DNA from: Apilactobacillus kunkeei
Lineage (GTDB): Bacteria > Bacillota > Bacilli > Lactobacillales > Lactobacillaceae
NCBI RefSeq assembly: GCF_005930975.1
Contig: NZ_VBSE01000037.1
Coordinates: forward strand, 19,427 to 83,426
Reading direction: 5' to 3'
DNA: 64,000 nucleotides
Shown here one piece after another: positions 32,251 to 40,942 of this stretch. Below the pieces are notes generated by a model that was given only the letters and a program-made list of their open reading frames with translations, was not told the DNA's origin and did no database searches. Every line of letters starts with the position of its first letter. Positions within the stretch are counted from its first letter, which is position 1. A program made the translations under genes and the position numbers.

Positions 32251-33801
32251 TTATTTGTCTTCGCTTTCAACATCGTGTTTACGTTGGAATTCAGCAATGT
32301 TCTTGTATTCAGTTTGAAGTTGACGACTCAAACGAATGTAGATAGGAGCTAATTCACGGTAAACTTTGTAGTTGTCAGGATTTGGCTTGTGGGCGTTAGT
32401 TACTCCAACGAAGTCTTTAACCTTTTCTAGGTCATCAATGATACCTAATGAGTACATACCTAATGTGGCAGCACCTAAAGCAGTACCTTCAAAACTTTCT
32501 GGAATAGTAACATCTTGTTCGAAGATGTCAGCTAACATTTGACGCCATAGTTCTGAACGAGCAAAACCACCAGTAGCTTGGATACTTGTTGGTTTACCAA
32601 TAACTTCTTCTAAGGCAAGACTAACAGTGTATAGGTTAAATACGATTCCTTCTAGAGCTGATCTAATCATATGAGCACGAGTGTGGATACGAGTTAAACC
32701 AAAGAATGAACCACGAGCGTTAGCGTCCCAGATAGGTGCACGTTCACCACCTAAGAATGGGTGGAATAGTAATCCATCAGAACCGGCTGGAATTTGTGAA
32801 GCAATTTCAGTTAATAGGTCGTATGAATCCATGTGCATTTGTTCAGCAGTAACCTTTTCAGGAGCACATAGTTGATCTCTTACCCAACGGAAGACGATAC
32901 CACCGTTGTTAACAGGTCCCCCGACAACCCATTTGTCTTTTGATAAGTAGTAACAGAAGACACGACCCTTAGGATCAATAACAGGTTTGTCAGTAACGAC
33001 ACGAACGGCACCAGAAGTACCAATTGTAACAGCTAGAACACCTGGCTTAATAGCATTAACACCAAGGTTAGCTAATGGACCATCTGAAGAACCGATAACG
33101 AATGGGGTATCTTCATCGATACCAATTACGTTAGCGTAAGCTTTGTTTAGTCCTTTGAATTGGTATGTAGTGTCAACTAGTTCAGGAAGTTGGTCACGTG
33201 ATACACCAGTTAATTCAAGTGCTTCTTCGTCCCAATCCATCTTGAAGATGTTGAACATACCAGTAGCATTGGCAATTGAGTAATCTTCTTTTAATTCACC
33301 AAATAGTTTGTATAGGATGTATTCCTTGATACCTACGAAGTAGGCAGCCTTGTCATATACATCTTTTCTTTCATTCTTCAACCACATTAACTTGGTTAGA
33401 GGAGTCATAGGGTGAACTGGAGTACCAGTCTTTTCATATAATTCCTTAGCCTTACCGCTTTCCTTTAGTTGGTCAGCGTAGTTAACGGCACGGTTATCAG
33501 CCCATGTAATAGCACGAGTTAATGGTTTGTGGTTTTCATCAAGTAAAATCAAACTGTGCATAGCACATGAGAATGAGATACCCTTCAATGTACCATGTTT
33601 AAGGTCAGCCTTACGTAAAACTTCAGTTAGACCTGCAAGCATGGCAGAGAAGATTTCTTCTGGATCTTCTTCGGCCATATCTGGAGTATCTTGGTATAAA
33701 GGATAACCATCGTTTGAGTATCCCTTAACTTCTCCATCGGTATCGTACAAAACAGTTTTTACACTGGTTGTTCCAATATCAACACCAATGATGTAGTTCA
33801 T
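32251..33801 (-). CDS. gntK: Gluconokinase (FGGY family)
   Basis: Phosphorylates D-gluconate to 6-phosphogluconate, which enters the phosphoketolase pathway of heterofermenters. The FGGY features are GVDIGTTSVKTVLYD (phosphate 1), ITWADNRA, GTSGAVRVV (phosphate 2) and IQATGGFARSELWRQMLADIF; 516 residues is the family length. A sigma-A promoter and a cre site lie upstream. The permease gntP is at 44358, on the other strand. The substrate is assigned by similarity and by the presence of gntP. Confidence 0.88.
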   Translation of the reverse strand: MNYIIGVDIGTTSVKTVLYDTDGEVKGYSNDGYPLYQDTPDMAEEDPEEIFSAMLAGLTEVLRKADLKHGTLKGISFSCAMHSLILLDENHKPLTRAITWADNRAVNYADQLKESGKAKELYEKTGTPVHPMTPLTKLMWLKNERKDVYDKAAYFVGIKEYILYKLFGELKEDYSIANATGMFNIFKMDWDEEALELTGVSRDQLPELVDTTYQFKGLNKAYANVIGIDEDTPFVIGSSDGPLANLGVNAIKPGVLAVTIGTSGAVRVVTDKPVIDPKGRVFCYYLSKDKWVVGGPVNNGGIVFRWVRDQLCAPEKVTAEQMHMDSYDLLTEIASQIPAGSDGLLFHPFLGGERAPIWDANARGSFFGLTRIHTRAHMIRSALEGIVFNLYTVSLALEEVIGKPTSIQATGGFARSELWRQMLADIFEQDVTIPESFEGTALGAATLGMYSLGIIDDLEKVKDFVGVTNAHKPNPDNYKVYRELAPIYIRLSRQLQTEYKNIAEFQRKHDVESEDK

Positions 33802-33861
33802 AACATAACTTCCTTTCGATCTAAAAAGAGAGACTTAATTATTTTTTTAATAATGTTAACT

Positions 33862-33890
33862 ATTATAATAAAATCCACATAAAAAGTCAT
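33862..33890 (-). promoter_or_regulatory. gntK promoter
   Basis: Read on the minus strand, ATGACT (33885-33890) and TATAAT (33862-33867) are 17 bases apart, about 60 bases upstream of the gntK start. Confidence 0.6.
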
Positions 33891-33903
33891 CACTAATTTA
33901 TTT

Positions 33904-33918
33904 AGTTACCGCTTTCAT
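33904..33918 (-). promoter_or_regulatory. cre site (CcpA operator) upstream of gntK promoter
   Basis: On the minus strand the sequence ATGAAAGCGGTAACT matches the cre consensus WTGNAANCGNWNNCW at every position. It lies 13 bases upstream of the -35 box, a position from which CcpA can either activate or repress. Confidence 0.7.
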
Positions 33919-34020
33919 TATATTGAAAACAAATGGTCGATTCAAGTGTTTTAACGTGTTTTATAGTAATTTGCAGTCATTATGATTATAATAAGGATAT
34001 TGTACAAAAGAGGTGAGTGA

Positions 34021-34770
34021 ATGGATACCAGAATGTCTTTGTATCATCAAAAACCAAAGCCTACTAAAAAATACGGCCAGTTTTTCAAAAAATATGCATG
34101 GTTAATTGCAATTTTAATTGTGTTATTTGGTTCCATCTTTAGCTATGTTTCATACCAAAACTATGAGAATAATATGATTAATAAGTATCAAGTTAAGGGA
34201 ATCATGATTAGCCAATCTAATGGGTATATTGATTTTGTGACCCTAGCCAATACCGGCCAAAAATTTGTCTATATTCGTGCCAGTCAAGGTGCCACATATA
34301 CAGATGATGACTTTAGTGATAATTTTCAACGCAGCCAGGGATCTGGTTTGCAAGTTGGTTCTTACCACGTTTTTAGTACACAAACGGCGATTAAGGATCA
34401 ATTGAAGAACTTTACACGAGAAGTTGGCGATGATTACGGGACATTACCGCCATTAGTAGAGGTGACTTCACCTTTATCTGATGATCAAGTTCATCGACTT
34501 TCTGATTTCATTTACATGGTTCATAAATACTATGACACCAACGTAGTTGTAAGAAGTAGCACGAGTGTCTTCAATCGATTAGACGAGAAAGTAGAACATG
34601 ATGTGCAGTTCTTTAGCGGAAACGTTAATAATAAACGGGCTAATTTTATCGAAGTGAAGAATAATAGGAAAATTAATATCGATGGTTCAAACGTCTATGT
34701 TAATCAAATTGCCTTTAATGGTAACAAGAAAGGTTGGCAACAGTACCTATTGAAGAATCAAGACCGTTAA
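34021..34770 (+). CDS. Membrane-anchored GH25-like protein lacking catalytic residues
   Basis: A 249-residue protein with one N-terminal membrane helix (about 27-47) and an extracellular domain of the GH25 lysozyme fold: VKGIMISQSNGYIDF, KFVYIRASQGATYTDDDF and GLQVGSYHVFS. The GH25 catalytic positions look substituted: the usual Asp of GxDVS is M62, and the usual DVE after PP is replaced by EVT (E147, T149). It is therefore probably a non-hydrolytic cell-wall-binding protein, though a changed active site cannot be excluded. The start follows AGGTGA. Confidence 0.75.
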   Translation: MDTRMSLYHQKPKPTKKYGQFFKKYAWLIAILIVLFGSIFSYVSYQNYENNMINKYQVKGIMISQSNGYIDFVTLANTGQKFVYIRASQGATYTDDDFSDNFQRSQGSGLQVGSYHVFSTQTAIKDQLKNFTREVGDDYGTLPPLVEVTSPLSDDQVHRLSDFIYMVHKYYDTNVVVRSSTSVFNRLDEKVEHDVQFFSGNVNNKRANFIEVKNNRKINIDGSNVYVNQIAFNGNKKGWQQYLLKNQDR

Positions 34771-34845
34771 TAAACATCGATATTAATGAAGATATTTGCT
34801 AAAATAGAACATATATTAATTCGAATTTAAGTAGGGGAACCCAGA

Positions 34846-36165
34846 ATGTTAGAACAATTTCAAAAGTATTTTAACAAGCTTGGATATGACAAACAGACGC
34901 TGATTCAAGAGCGCGTCTATCCAATTATCAAGAACCATGATAGTGTATTAGGACTATCACCAACCGGATCCGGTAAAACAGTTGCATTTTTAATTCCAAG
35001 CATCGAAATTCTAGAACCTGAAGGTGGTTCACAATTACTAATCATCGAACCATCTCAAGAACTAGCAATTCAAACTGCAAAGGTAGCTAGAAATTGGGCT
35101 AATTTGCGTGGAATGAAAGTGTTAGCTCTAACTGGTGGAGCCAACATTAAACGTCAAATGGAACGTTTGAAAAAACATCCCGAAGTAATTGTTGGGACAG
35201 CAGGTAGAATAAAGAATTTAATCGATGATAAAAAATTAAAAACACATCTTTTTTCTACTATTATAATTGATGAGGCTGATGACTTATTACAAGGTGAGAC
35301 TCTGACTACCGTTAGGGACATTGTTTCTTCTATGATGTCAGATGTTCAATTGGAATTCTTCTCAGCAACAGCCACACCAATTCTAGAACAATTATCAGGT
35401 TGGTTTGGTAACCGTGAGATTAAAAAGGTCGACGTTCGAGAAGAAGACAAAACACAAGGACACGTTGAACATGGCTTGATGAATGTTTTACGAAAGAATA
35501 GAAATAAGATGTTGGCACGTTTACAACACGTTGCTGGTTTCAAAGCATTGGTTTTCTTCAATCAAACCGTTGATTTGAATAAGACCTATAGTTTCTTCGT
35601 TCATAATCACTATCAAGGAGTGGCAAAGCTAACATCTGATCAAAATCAAACAAAGCGTCAAAAGGCCATGGATGATTTCAGATTAGGGCGTATCAAGTTA
35701 CTACTAACTACTGATGTTGCGGCGCGTGGTTTGGATATTGCTAAGCTACCGGCGGTTGTTAACTATGATTTACCTGATGAAGCCATCGACTATGTTCATC
35801 GTGTAGGGAGAACCGGTCGAATGGGTGAAGACGGCATGGTAATTAATTTCGGTGATGACCATGATTTAAGAGACTTGAAGAACTTGTTATCCGATTATGA
35901 CTTTAACTTTCAGCCAAGTTACTTCTACAAGAATAAGATTGTAAAGTCTGTTCCAAAGACTGCTGAAAAAGTTGTTGAAGTTGTTGAAAAAACAACCAAT
36001 AACGACAAGCCATCTAAGGATGAATCAACCAAACCTCGTGTTAAGAAGGTTAAAAAACAAGTGGTTTCCAACCCAGCACCAAAAAAACGCGTCAAGAAAA
36101 ATAAACACACCAAGAATAAAGGTATGCGTAACAAATGGCGTAAAAACAATAATAAGCATAATTAA
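34846..36165 (+). CDS. DEAD-box RNA helicase
   Basis: ATP-dependent RNA helicase for ribosome assembly or RNA turnover, especially in the cold. The Q-motif region is followed by motif I SPTGSGKT, motif Ia EPSQELAIQ, GTAGRI, motif II DEAD, motif III SAT, DVAARGLDI and motif VI HRVGRTGR. The C-terminal tail of about 80 residues is lysine- and asparagine-rich (KKRVKKNKHTKNKG) and probably binds RNA. Length is 439 residues. It could be CshB-like, but the paralogue is not assigned. Confidence 0.9.
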   Translation: MLEQFQKYFNKLGYDKQTLIQERVYPIIKNHDSVLGLSPTGSGKTVAFLIPSIEILEPEGGSQLLIIEPSQELAIQTAKVARNWANLRGMKVLALTGGANIKRQMERLKKHPEVIVGTAGRIKNLIDDKKLKTHLFSTIIIDEADDLLQGETLTTVRDIVSSMMSDVQLEFFSATATPILEQLSGWFGNREIKKVDVREEDKTQGHVEHGLMNVLRKNRNKMLARLQHVAGFKALVFFNQTVDLNKTYSFFVHNHYQGVAKLTSDQNQTKRQKAMDDFRLGRIKLLLTTDVAARGLDIAKLPAVVNYDLPDEAIDYVHRVGRTGRMGEDGMVINFGDDHDLRDLKNLLSDYDFNFQPSYFYKNKIVKSVPKTAEKVVEVVEKTTNNDKPSKDESTKPRVKKVKKQVVSNPAPKKRVKKNKHTKNKGMRNKWRKNNNKHN

Positions 36166-36216
36166 AGAGCTTTACATTAATTTACTAAAATGCGACAATA
36201 TTAATTGTCGTTTAAT

Positions 36217-36289
36217 GACTCCATAGCACAACTGGATAGGGCGACCGCCTCCTAAGCGGCTGATCTCGGTTCGATTCCGAGTGGGGTCA
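36217..36289 (+). tRNA. tRNA-Arg (anticodon CCT)
   Basis: A 73-base cloverleaf. The acceptor arm GACTCCA pairs with TGGGGTC and the discriminator is A; there is no encoded CCA. The anticodon loop CTCCTAA gives CCT, and the T arm is CTCGG-TTCGATT-CCGAG. Two mismatches are visible: A-G in the D stem (GCAC/GGGC) and A-C closing the anticodon stem. It decodes AGG, a rare codon here. A terminator follows. Confidence 0.9.
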
Positions 36290-36328
36290 TAAAAAGCACT
36301 AGCATTTTAAATGTTAGTGCTTTTTTTA
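36290..36328 (+). terminator. Terminator after tRNA-Arg
   Basis: An inverted repeat based on AAAGCACTA and TAGTGCTTT with further pairing inside, followed by a T-run that runs directly into the first Pho box of pstS1. Confidence 0.82.
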
Positions 36329-36330
36329 TA

Positions 36331-36384
36331 TTTACATAACTTTTACATGAAAATAACTTTAAATTTACAAACCATCGATATACT
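36331..36384 (+). promoter_or_regulatory. PhoP (Pho box) promoter of pstS1
   Basis: TTTACA repeats occur at 36331, 36342 and 36364, with a degenerate copy (ATAACT) at 36353, giving exact 11-base phasing. A -10 box TATACT (36379-36384) starts nine bases after the last repeat, replacing a -35. This is the layout of PhoP-activated promoters in Firmicutes. Confidence 0.75.
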
Positions 36385-36422
36385 AAGCTTGTAACATAAA
36401 ATATTGGTTAGGAGATATTGAT

Positions 36423-37295
36423 ATGATTAAAATGAATAAGGTTCTATCAATTGCTTCAGTTGTTTTGGTTTCAGCTTCACTATTAGCTGCCTGTGGTAGT
36501 ATAAGTGGTTCACAGGCTAGCGGGGATGTATCAGTTGTTGGTTCAACTGCTTTACAACCATTAGTGGAACAGGCAGCAAAGGATTATCAAAAAGATAATT
36601 CAGGTGTTAACATTTCTGTTCAAGGTGGTGGATCTGGAACAGGATTAAGCCAAGTTCAATCCAAGAGTGTTTCTATTGGTAATTCTGACGTTTTTGCGGA
36701 AAAACAAAGTGGGATTGACGCTAGTAAGTTAAAAGATAACAAGGTTGCTGTAGTTGGTATGGCACCGGTTGTTAACAAGGGTGTTGGAGTTAAGAATATT
36801 TCACTAGAAAATCTAAAAAAGATTTTTACTGGTAAGATTACCAACTGGAAAGAACTTGGGGGTAAAAACCAAAAGATTGATGTTATCAATCGTGTAAAGG
36901 GAAGTGGAACCAGAGCTACTTTTGAAAGTAACGTTTTGAATGGAGCTTCAGCTATCCAAACCCAAGAACAAGATTCTAATGGTGCAGTTAAGAAAATTGT
37001 TTCATCAACTCCTGGAGCAATTAGTTACCTAGCATTCTCATTCATTGACAGTAGTCTTCAACCACTATCAATCGACAATGTTGCACCAACAGACAAGAAC
37101 GTAGAGACTAACGCTTGGAAGATTTGGTCATATGAACACATGTATACACCAAAAACCGCAGATAAAAACGCTACTAAATTTATCAAGTACGTTGAATCTG
37201 GTAAAGTTCAAAAGACTTTAGTTAATAAGCTAGGTTACATCAGTATCTCAGACATGAAAGTAACCAAAGATAGTAATAACAAAATCGTAAAATAA
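36423..37295 (+). CDS. pstS: Phosphate ABC transporter binding lipoprotein PstS (copy 1)
   Basis: Extracellular phosphate-binding lipoprotein. The signal peptide ends in the lipobox LLAAC (cysteine about residue 21). VVGSTALQPLVE, GGGSGTGLSQV, IGNSDVF and RVKGSGTRATFE form the phosphate-binding pocket. It is 290 residues and closely similar to the second copy. A Pho-box promoter precedes it and a terminator follows, so it can be expressed separately from the pst operon. Confidence 0.94.
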   Translation: MIKMNKVLSIASVVLVSASLLAACGSISGSQASGDVSVVGSTALQPLVEQAAKDYQKDNSGVNISVQGGGSGTGLSQVQSKSVSIGNSDVFAEKQSGIDASKLKDNKVAVVGMAPVVNKGVGVKNISLENLKKIFTGKITNWKELGGKNQKIDVINRVKGSGTRATFESNVLNGASAIQTQEQDSNGAVKKIVSSTPGAISYLAFSFIDSSLQPLSIDNVAPTDKNVETNAWKIWSYEHMYTPKTADKNATKFIKYVESGKVQKTLVNKLGYISISDMKVTKDSNNKIVK

Positions 37296-37307
37296 ACCAA
37301 TTTTAAG

Positions 37308-37337
37308 AGATCAGTTTAATAAAACTGGTCTTTTTTT
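37308..37337 (+). terminator. Terminator after pstS1
   Basis: AGATCAGTTT (37308-37317) pairs with AAACTGGTCT (37322-37331) with one G-U pair, then a T-run. It makes pstS1 monocistronic. Confidence 0.85.
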
Positions 37338-37353
37338 GTACCCATTTCTAAAA

Positions 37354-37407
37354 TTTACATAAAATTTACAAAAAATCTAAATTAGATTTACATTAAATCG
37401 TTATACT
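37354..37407 (+). promoter_or_regulatory. PhoP (Pho box) promoter of pstS2-pst operon
   Basis: TTTACA at 37354, 37365 and 37387, with a degenerate TCTAAA at 37376, in 11-base phase. The -10 TATACT is at 37402-37407, nine bases after the last repeat. The geometry is the same as at the pstS1 promoter, including which repeat is degenerate. Confidence 0.75.
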
Positions 37408-37440
37408 TAGTTTTGTAAATTAAAAAAGGATGATTTTATT

Positions 37441-38307
37441 ATGATAAAAATTAAAAAGTTAGCGATTATGACATCGGCAGTCTTATTCGCAGGGACAGTA
37501 TTAACAGCGTGCGGAGTTAGCTCTGCGTCAAACGATAAAATTACAGCGGTTGGCTCAACAGCCTTACAACCTTTAGTAGAAGAGGCGGCTAACGATTATC
37601 AAAAGGAACACAAGAATCTATCAATTACGGTTCAAGGTGGTGGTTCCGGAACAGGTTTGAGTCAATTGCAATCTAGAGCAGTGACAATCGGTAATTCTGA
37701 TGTGTTCGCTGAGAACCAAAAGGGAATTAAATCCAAAGACATCGTGGATCATCAAGTCGCGGTAGTTGGAATCACCCCCGTCGTTAACAAGGGGGTCGGA
37801 ATTAAAAATATTAGCATGAAGAATTTGCAAAAGATTTTCGAAGGCAAGATTACCAATTGGAAACAAGTTGGCGGTAAAAATATTCCAATCGAAGTCATTA
37901 ACCGTGTGAAGGGTAGTGGTACCAGAAATACATTTGAAGCGAATGTAATGGATGGCCACAGTACCGTAAAGGCACAGGAACAAGATTCAAATGGAACCGT
38001 TAGAAGAATCATTGCTACTACTCCTGGAGCAATCAGTTACCTATCATTCTCGTTTGTCGACAAGACCATTAAATCACTATCAATTGATAACGTTAAACCT
38101 ATAGATAAGAATGTAGAGACAAACGCTTGGAAGATTTGGTCATATGAACATATGTACACAGCCAAAAAGGTTAGTGATAACACTAAGAAGTTCTTGGCAT
38201 ACATGAATTCAGCAGAAGTGCAAAAAGGTTTAGTAAAGAAATTAGGTTACATTAGTATCAGTGATATGAAAGTTAAAAAGGATGCTAACAATAAAGTAAT
38301 CAATTAA
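37441..38307 (+). CDS. pstS: Phosphate ABC transporter binding lipoprotein PstS (copy 2)
   Basis: Second phosphate-binding lipoprotein, 288 residues, with lipobox VLTAC and the same pocket motifs (AVGSTALQPLVEEA, GGGSGTGLSQL, RVKGSGTRNTFE). Long shared stretches such as NVETNAWKIWSYEHMYT show that the two copies arose by duplication. It is the first gene of the pstS-C-A-B-B-phoU operon and is followed by pstC after 14 bases. Differences in affinity or expression between copies cannot be inferred. Confidence 0.94.
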   Translation: MIKIKKLAIMTSAVLFAGTVLTACGVSSASNDKITAVGSTALQPLVEEAANDYQKEHKNLSITVQGGGSGTGLSQLQSRAVTIGNSDVFAENQKGIKSKDIVDHQVAVVGITPVVNKGVGIKNISMKNLQKIFEGKITNWKQVGGKNIPIEVINRVKGSGTRNTFEANVMDGHSTVKAQEQDSNGTVRRIIATTPGAISYLSFSFVDKTIKSLSIDNVKPIDKNVETNAWKIWSYEHMYTAKKVSDNTKKFLAYMNSAEVQKGLVKKLGYISISDMKVKKDANNKVIN

Positions 38308-38321
38308 TTGGAGGAAGACTC

Positions 38322-39236
38322 ATGGAAATTAATAAGAAAATATTAATGCCATCTAAGGAAACACGCCAAGAAAGATTTGGTCGTACTTTAAGTTTCATTA
38401 GTATTTCAGCAATCGTCGTCTTGGTGGCTTTAATTTTATACTTCATCATCTCAAAAGGAATTTCTACCTTTACTGATAACCACGTTAACTTGTGGGATTT
38501 TATCAGTAGACAAGATTGGTCACCTTCAACAATCGGAAAAGATGGTAAACCTGAAGTAGGGGCACTACCAATGATCGTGACATCATTTAGTGTTACTTTC
38601 TTATCTGCATTGCTTGCAACACCATTTGCAATTGCGGCTGGTATTTACATGACAGTAATTGGTCCTAAGAAGAGTCGTGGGTTCCTACAAACTGTTATCG
38701 AATTACTAGTTGGGATTCCTTCGGTAGTTTATGGTTTTATCGGATTAACCATCATTGTTCCAATCGTTAGAACTTTATTTGGTGGAACTGGTTTCGGGAT
38801 TCTATCAGCAACATTAGTATTGTTCGTCATGGTTCTTCCAACCATCACATCACTAACTGTTGATAGTCTAAACGCCGTACCAAAGCACTTATCTGAAGCA
38901 TCACTTGCTTTAGGTGCCACTCGTTGGCAAACAATCTACAAGGTTATTCTAAGATCAGCAACACCAGGTATCTTAACAGCCATCATCTTTGGAATGGCCA
39001 GAGCATTCGGTGAAGCATTAGCCGTACAAATGGTAATTGGTAATGCCATCCTAATGCCTAAGAACTTGATTACACCATCATCAACATTAACAAGTCAATT
39101 AACTACCGGAATTGGTAACACTGTCATGGGAACTCTAGGCAACAATGCTTTATGGTCATTAGCCTTAGTGCTACTTCTAATGTCACTATTCTTTAACATC
39201 TTGGTTAAGTTAATTGGAAAGAGAGGTAAGTTCTAA
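38322..39236 (+). CDS. pstC: Phosphate ABC transporter permease PstC
   Basis: Membrane subunit of the Pst phosphate importer; 304 residues with about six helices. The permease EAA-like loop reads EASLALGATRWQTIYKVIL. The long extracellular loop between helices 1 and 2 (FTDNHVNLWDFIS) is typical of PstC. GGAGGA precedes the ATG. It is followed by pstA two bases after its stop. Confidence 0.94.
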   Translation: MEINKKILMPSKETRQERFGRTLSFISISAIVVLVALILYFIISKGISTFTDNHVNLWDFISRQDWSPSTIGKDGKPEVGALPMIVTSFSVTFLSALLATPFAIAAGIYMTVIGPKKSRGFLQTVIELLVGIPSVVYGFIGLTIIVPIVRTLFGGTGFGILSATLVLFVMVLPTITSLTVDSLNAVPKHLSEASLALGATRWQTIYKVILRSATPGILTAIIFGMARAFGEALAVQMVIGNAILMPKNLITPSSTLTSQLTTGIGNTVMGTLGNNALWSLALVLLLMSLFFNILVKLIGKRGKF

Positions 39237-39238
39237 TT

Positions 39239-40126
39239 ATGAATCCAAAAGTAGTTAATAAAATTGCGACCGGCGTGATTTACGGATTAGTAATTCTAGT
39301 TGTTGCAATTCTAGCAGCATTAATTGGTTACATCTTGGTAACCGGTGTGCCTCACATCTCATGGCACTTCTTAACCAGCCCAGCACAATCATTCTTAGCT
39401 GGTGGGGGAATTAGAGATCAACTATTTAACTCAATCTACCTATTAGTTCTTACATTAATCATTTCATTTCCAATTGCCTTAGGTGCCGGAATTTATCTAG
39501 CTGAATACGCTCCTAAGAACTGGTTTACTGAAATCATTAAGACAACCATTGAAGTATTAAGTTCACTTCCATCAGTTGTTGTGGGACTATTCTGTTACCT
39601 ATTATTCGTTGTTCAAATGAGAATGGGATTCTCAATTCTATCAGGTGCGATTGCACTTACATTTTTCAACTTACCTCTATTAACAAGAAACATTGAAACA
39701 TCATTAGAATCAGTTTCATCACTACAAAGAGAAGCTGGACTATCACTTGGTTTATCACAATGGAAGACAATCACTGGTATCATCCTACCAGCTGCAGTTC
39801 CTGGAATCATCACAGGGATTATCCTAAGTGCCGGTAGAGTATTCGGTGAAGCTGCCGCATTGATTTACACAGCTGGTCAAAGTGCTCCATTCGTGGATTA
39901 CACTAACTGGAATATCTTCTCAGACACTAGTTTCTTGAATCCACTACGTCCTGCTGAAACGCTGGCCGTTCATATTTGGAAGGTTAACTCAGAAGGAATC
40001 ACTCCTGATGCTAATGCCATTTCAAGTGGTTCATCAGCCGTATTAATTATCGTAATTTTACTATTTAACATTTTCGCACACTGGATTGGAAACCGTTTGT
40101 ACAAGAAAATGACCTCAAGCAAGTAA
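39239..40126 (+). CDS. pstA: Phosphate ABC transporter permease PstA
   Basis: Partner permease of PstC; 295 residues and about six helices. ITSLP-like LSSLPSVVVGLF and the ATPase-contact loop REAGLSLGLSQWKTITGIILP are visible. The start lies two bases after the pstC stop, with its ribosome-binding site (GAGAGGTAAG) inside pstC. Confidence 0.94.
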   Translation: MNPKVVNKIATGVIYGLVILVVAILAALIGYILVTGVPHISWHFLTSPAQSFLAGGGIRDQLFNSIYLLVLTLIISFPIALGAGIYLAEYAPKNWFTEIIKTTIEVLSSLPSVVVGLFCYLLFVVQMRMGFSILSGAIALTFFNLPLLTRNIETSLESVSSLQREAGLSLGLSQWKTITGIILPAAVPGIITGIILSAGRVFGEAAALIYTAGQSAPFVDYTNWNIFSDTSFLNPLRPAETLAVHIWKVNSEGITPDANAISSGSSAVLIIVILLFNIFAHWIGNRLYKKMTSSK

Positions 40127-40138
40127 GGAAGGTTTAAC

Positions 40139-40933
40139 ATGAAAAACTACAATTTAAATCAACAATATGTACGTGACTTCGCAGTCGAGAATGCAATTGA
40201 AGCTCACCATGTAAACGTTTCTTATGGTGAACACCAATCAATTTTTGACGTATCACTATCATTTCCTCGTTTTAAAGTTACTGCCATGATTGGTGCATCT
40301 GGATCAGGTAAGTCAACTTTTCTTCGTTCAATCAACAGAATGAACGATAACGTGGCAACTGTCGACGGCGATATTATGTACCGTGATGTAAATATCAACG
40401 ACGATAAGATTAATGTTTATGAATTAAGAAAACACATCGGAATGGTGTTCCAACGTCCGAACCCATTTGCTAAGTCAATTCGTGAAAATATCACGTTTGC
40501 ACTTAAGAAGCATGGTATCAAGGACAAAAAGGAATTAGATGAACGTGTTGAAACCAGCCTAAAAGAGGCTGCCTTGTGGGATGAAGTAAAGGATAAACTA
40601 GATGAAAGTGCGCTATCACTATCAGGTGGTCAAGCTCAACGTTTATGTATCGCCCGTGCGATTGCTATGAAACCAGATGTCTTACTTCTTGATGAACCAG
40701 CATCAGCGCTGGATCCAATCTCGACTTCAAAAATTGAAGATACTTTAAATCGTTTGAAGGAAAAATACACAATCATCATTGTTACTCATAACATGCAACA
40801 GGCTTCTAGAATGAGTGATTATACTGCATTCTTCCACCAAGGCCATTTAATTGAATTCAACAAAACTTCTCACATCTTTACCAGACCAAAGATGCAAGCA
40901 ACAGAAGACTATATTTCAGGAAACTTCGGGTAG
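40139..40933 (+). CDS. pstB: Phosphate ABC transporter ATPase PstB (copy 1)
   Basis: ATPase of the Pst importer. Walker A GASGSGKST, signature LSGGQAQRLCIARA, Walker B VLLLDEPASALDP and the PstB-specific LRSINRMND segment are present in 264 residues. An N-terminal extension of about 17 residues precedes the domain. Tandem pstB genes are common in Lactobacillales. AAGGAAGG precedes the ATG. Confidence 0.94.
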   Translation: MKNYNLNQQYVRDFAVENAIEAHHVNVSYGEHQSIFDVSLSFPRFKVTAMIGASGSGKSTFLRSINRMNDNVATVDGDIMYRDVNINDDKINVYELRKHIGMVFQRPNPFAKSIRENITFALKKHGIKDKKELDERVETSLKEAALWDEVKDKLDESALSLSGGQAQRLCIARAIAMKPDVLLLDEPASALDPISTSKIEDTLNRLKEKYTIIIVTHNMQQASRMSDYTAFFHQGHLIEFNKTSHIFTRPKMQATEDYISGNFG

Positions 40934-40942
40934 GTGAATTAC

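Noticed and set aside
36217..36289. tRNA-Arg as an integration site for a mobile element
   Set aside because: No integrase gene lies nearby and no duplicated tRNA 3' end was seen on either side.
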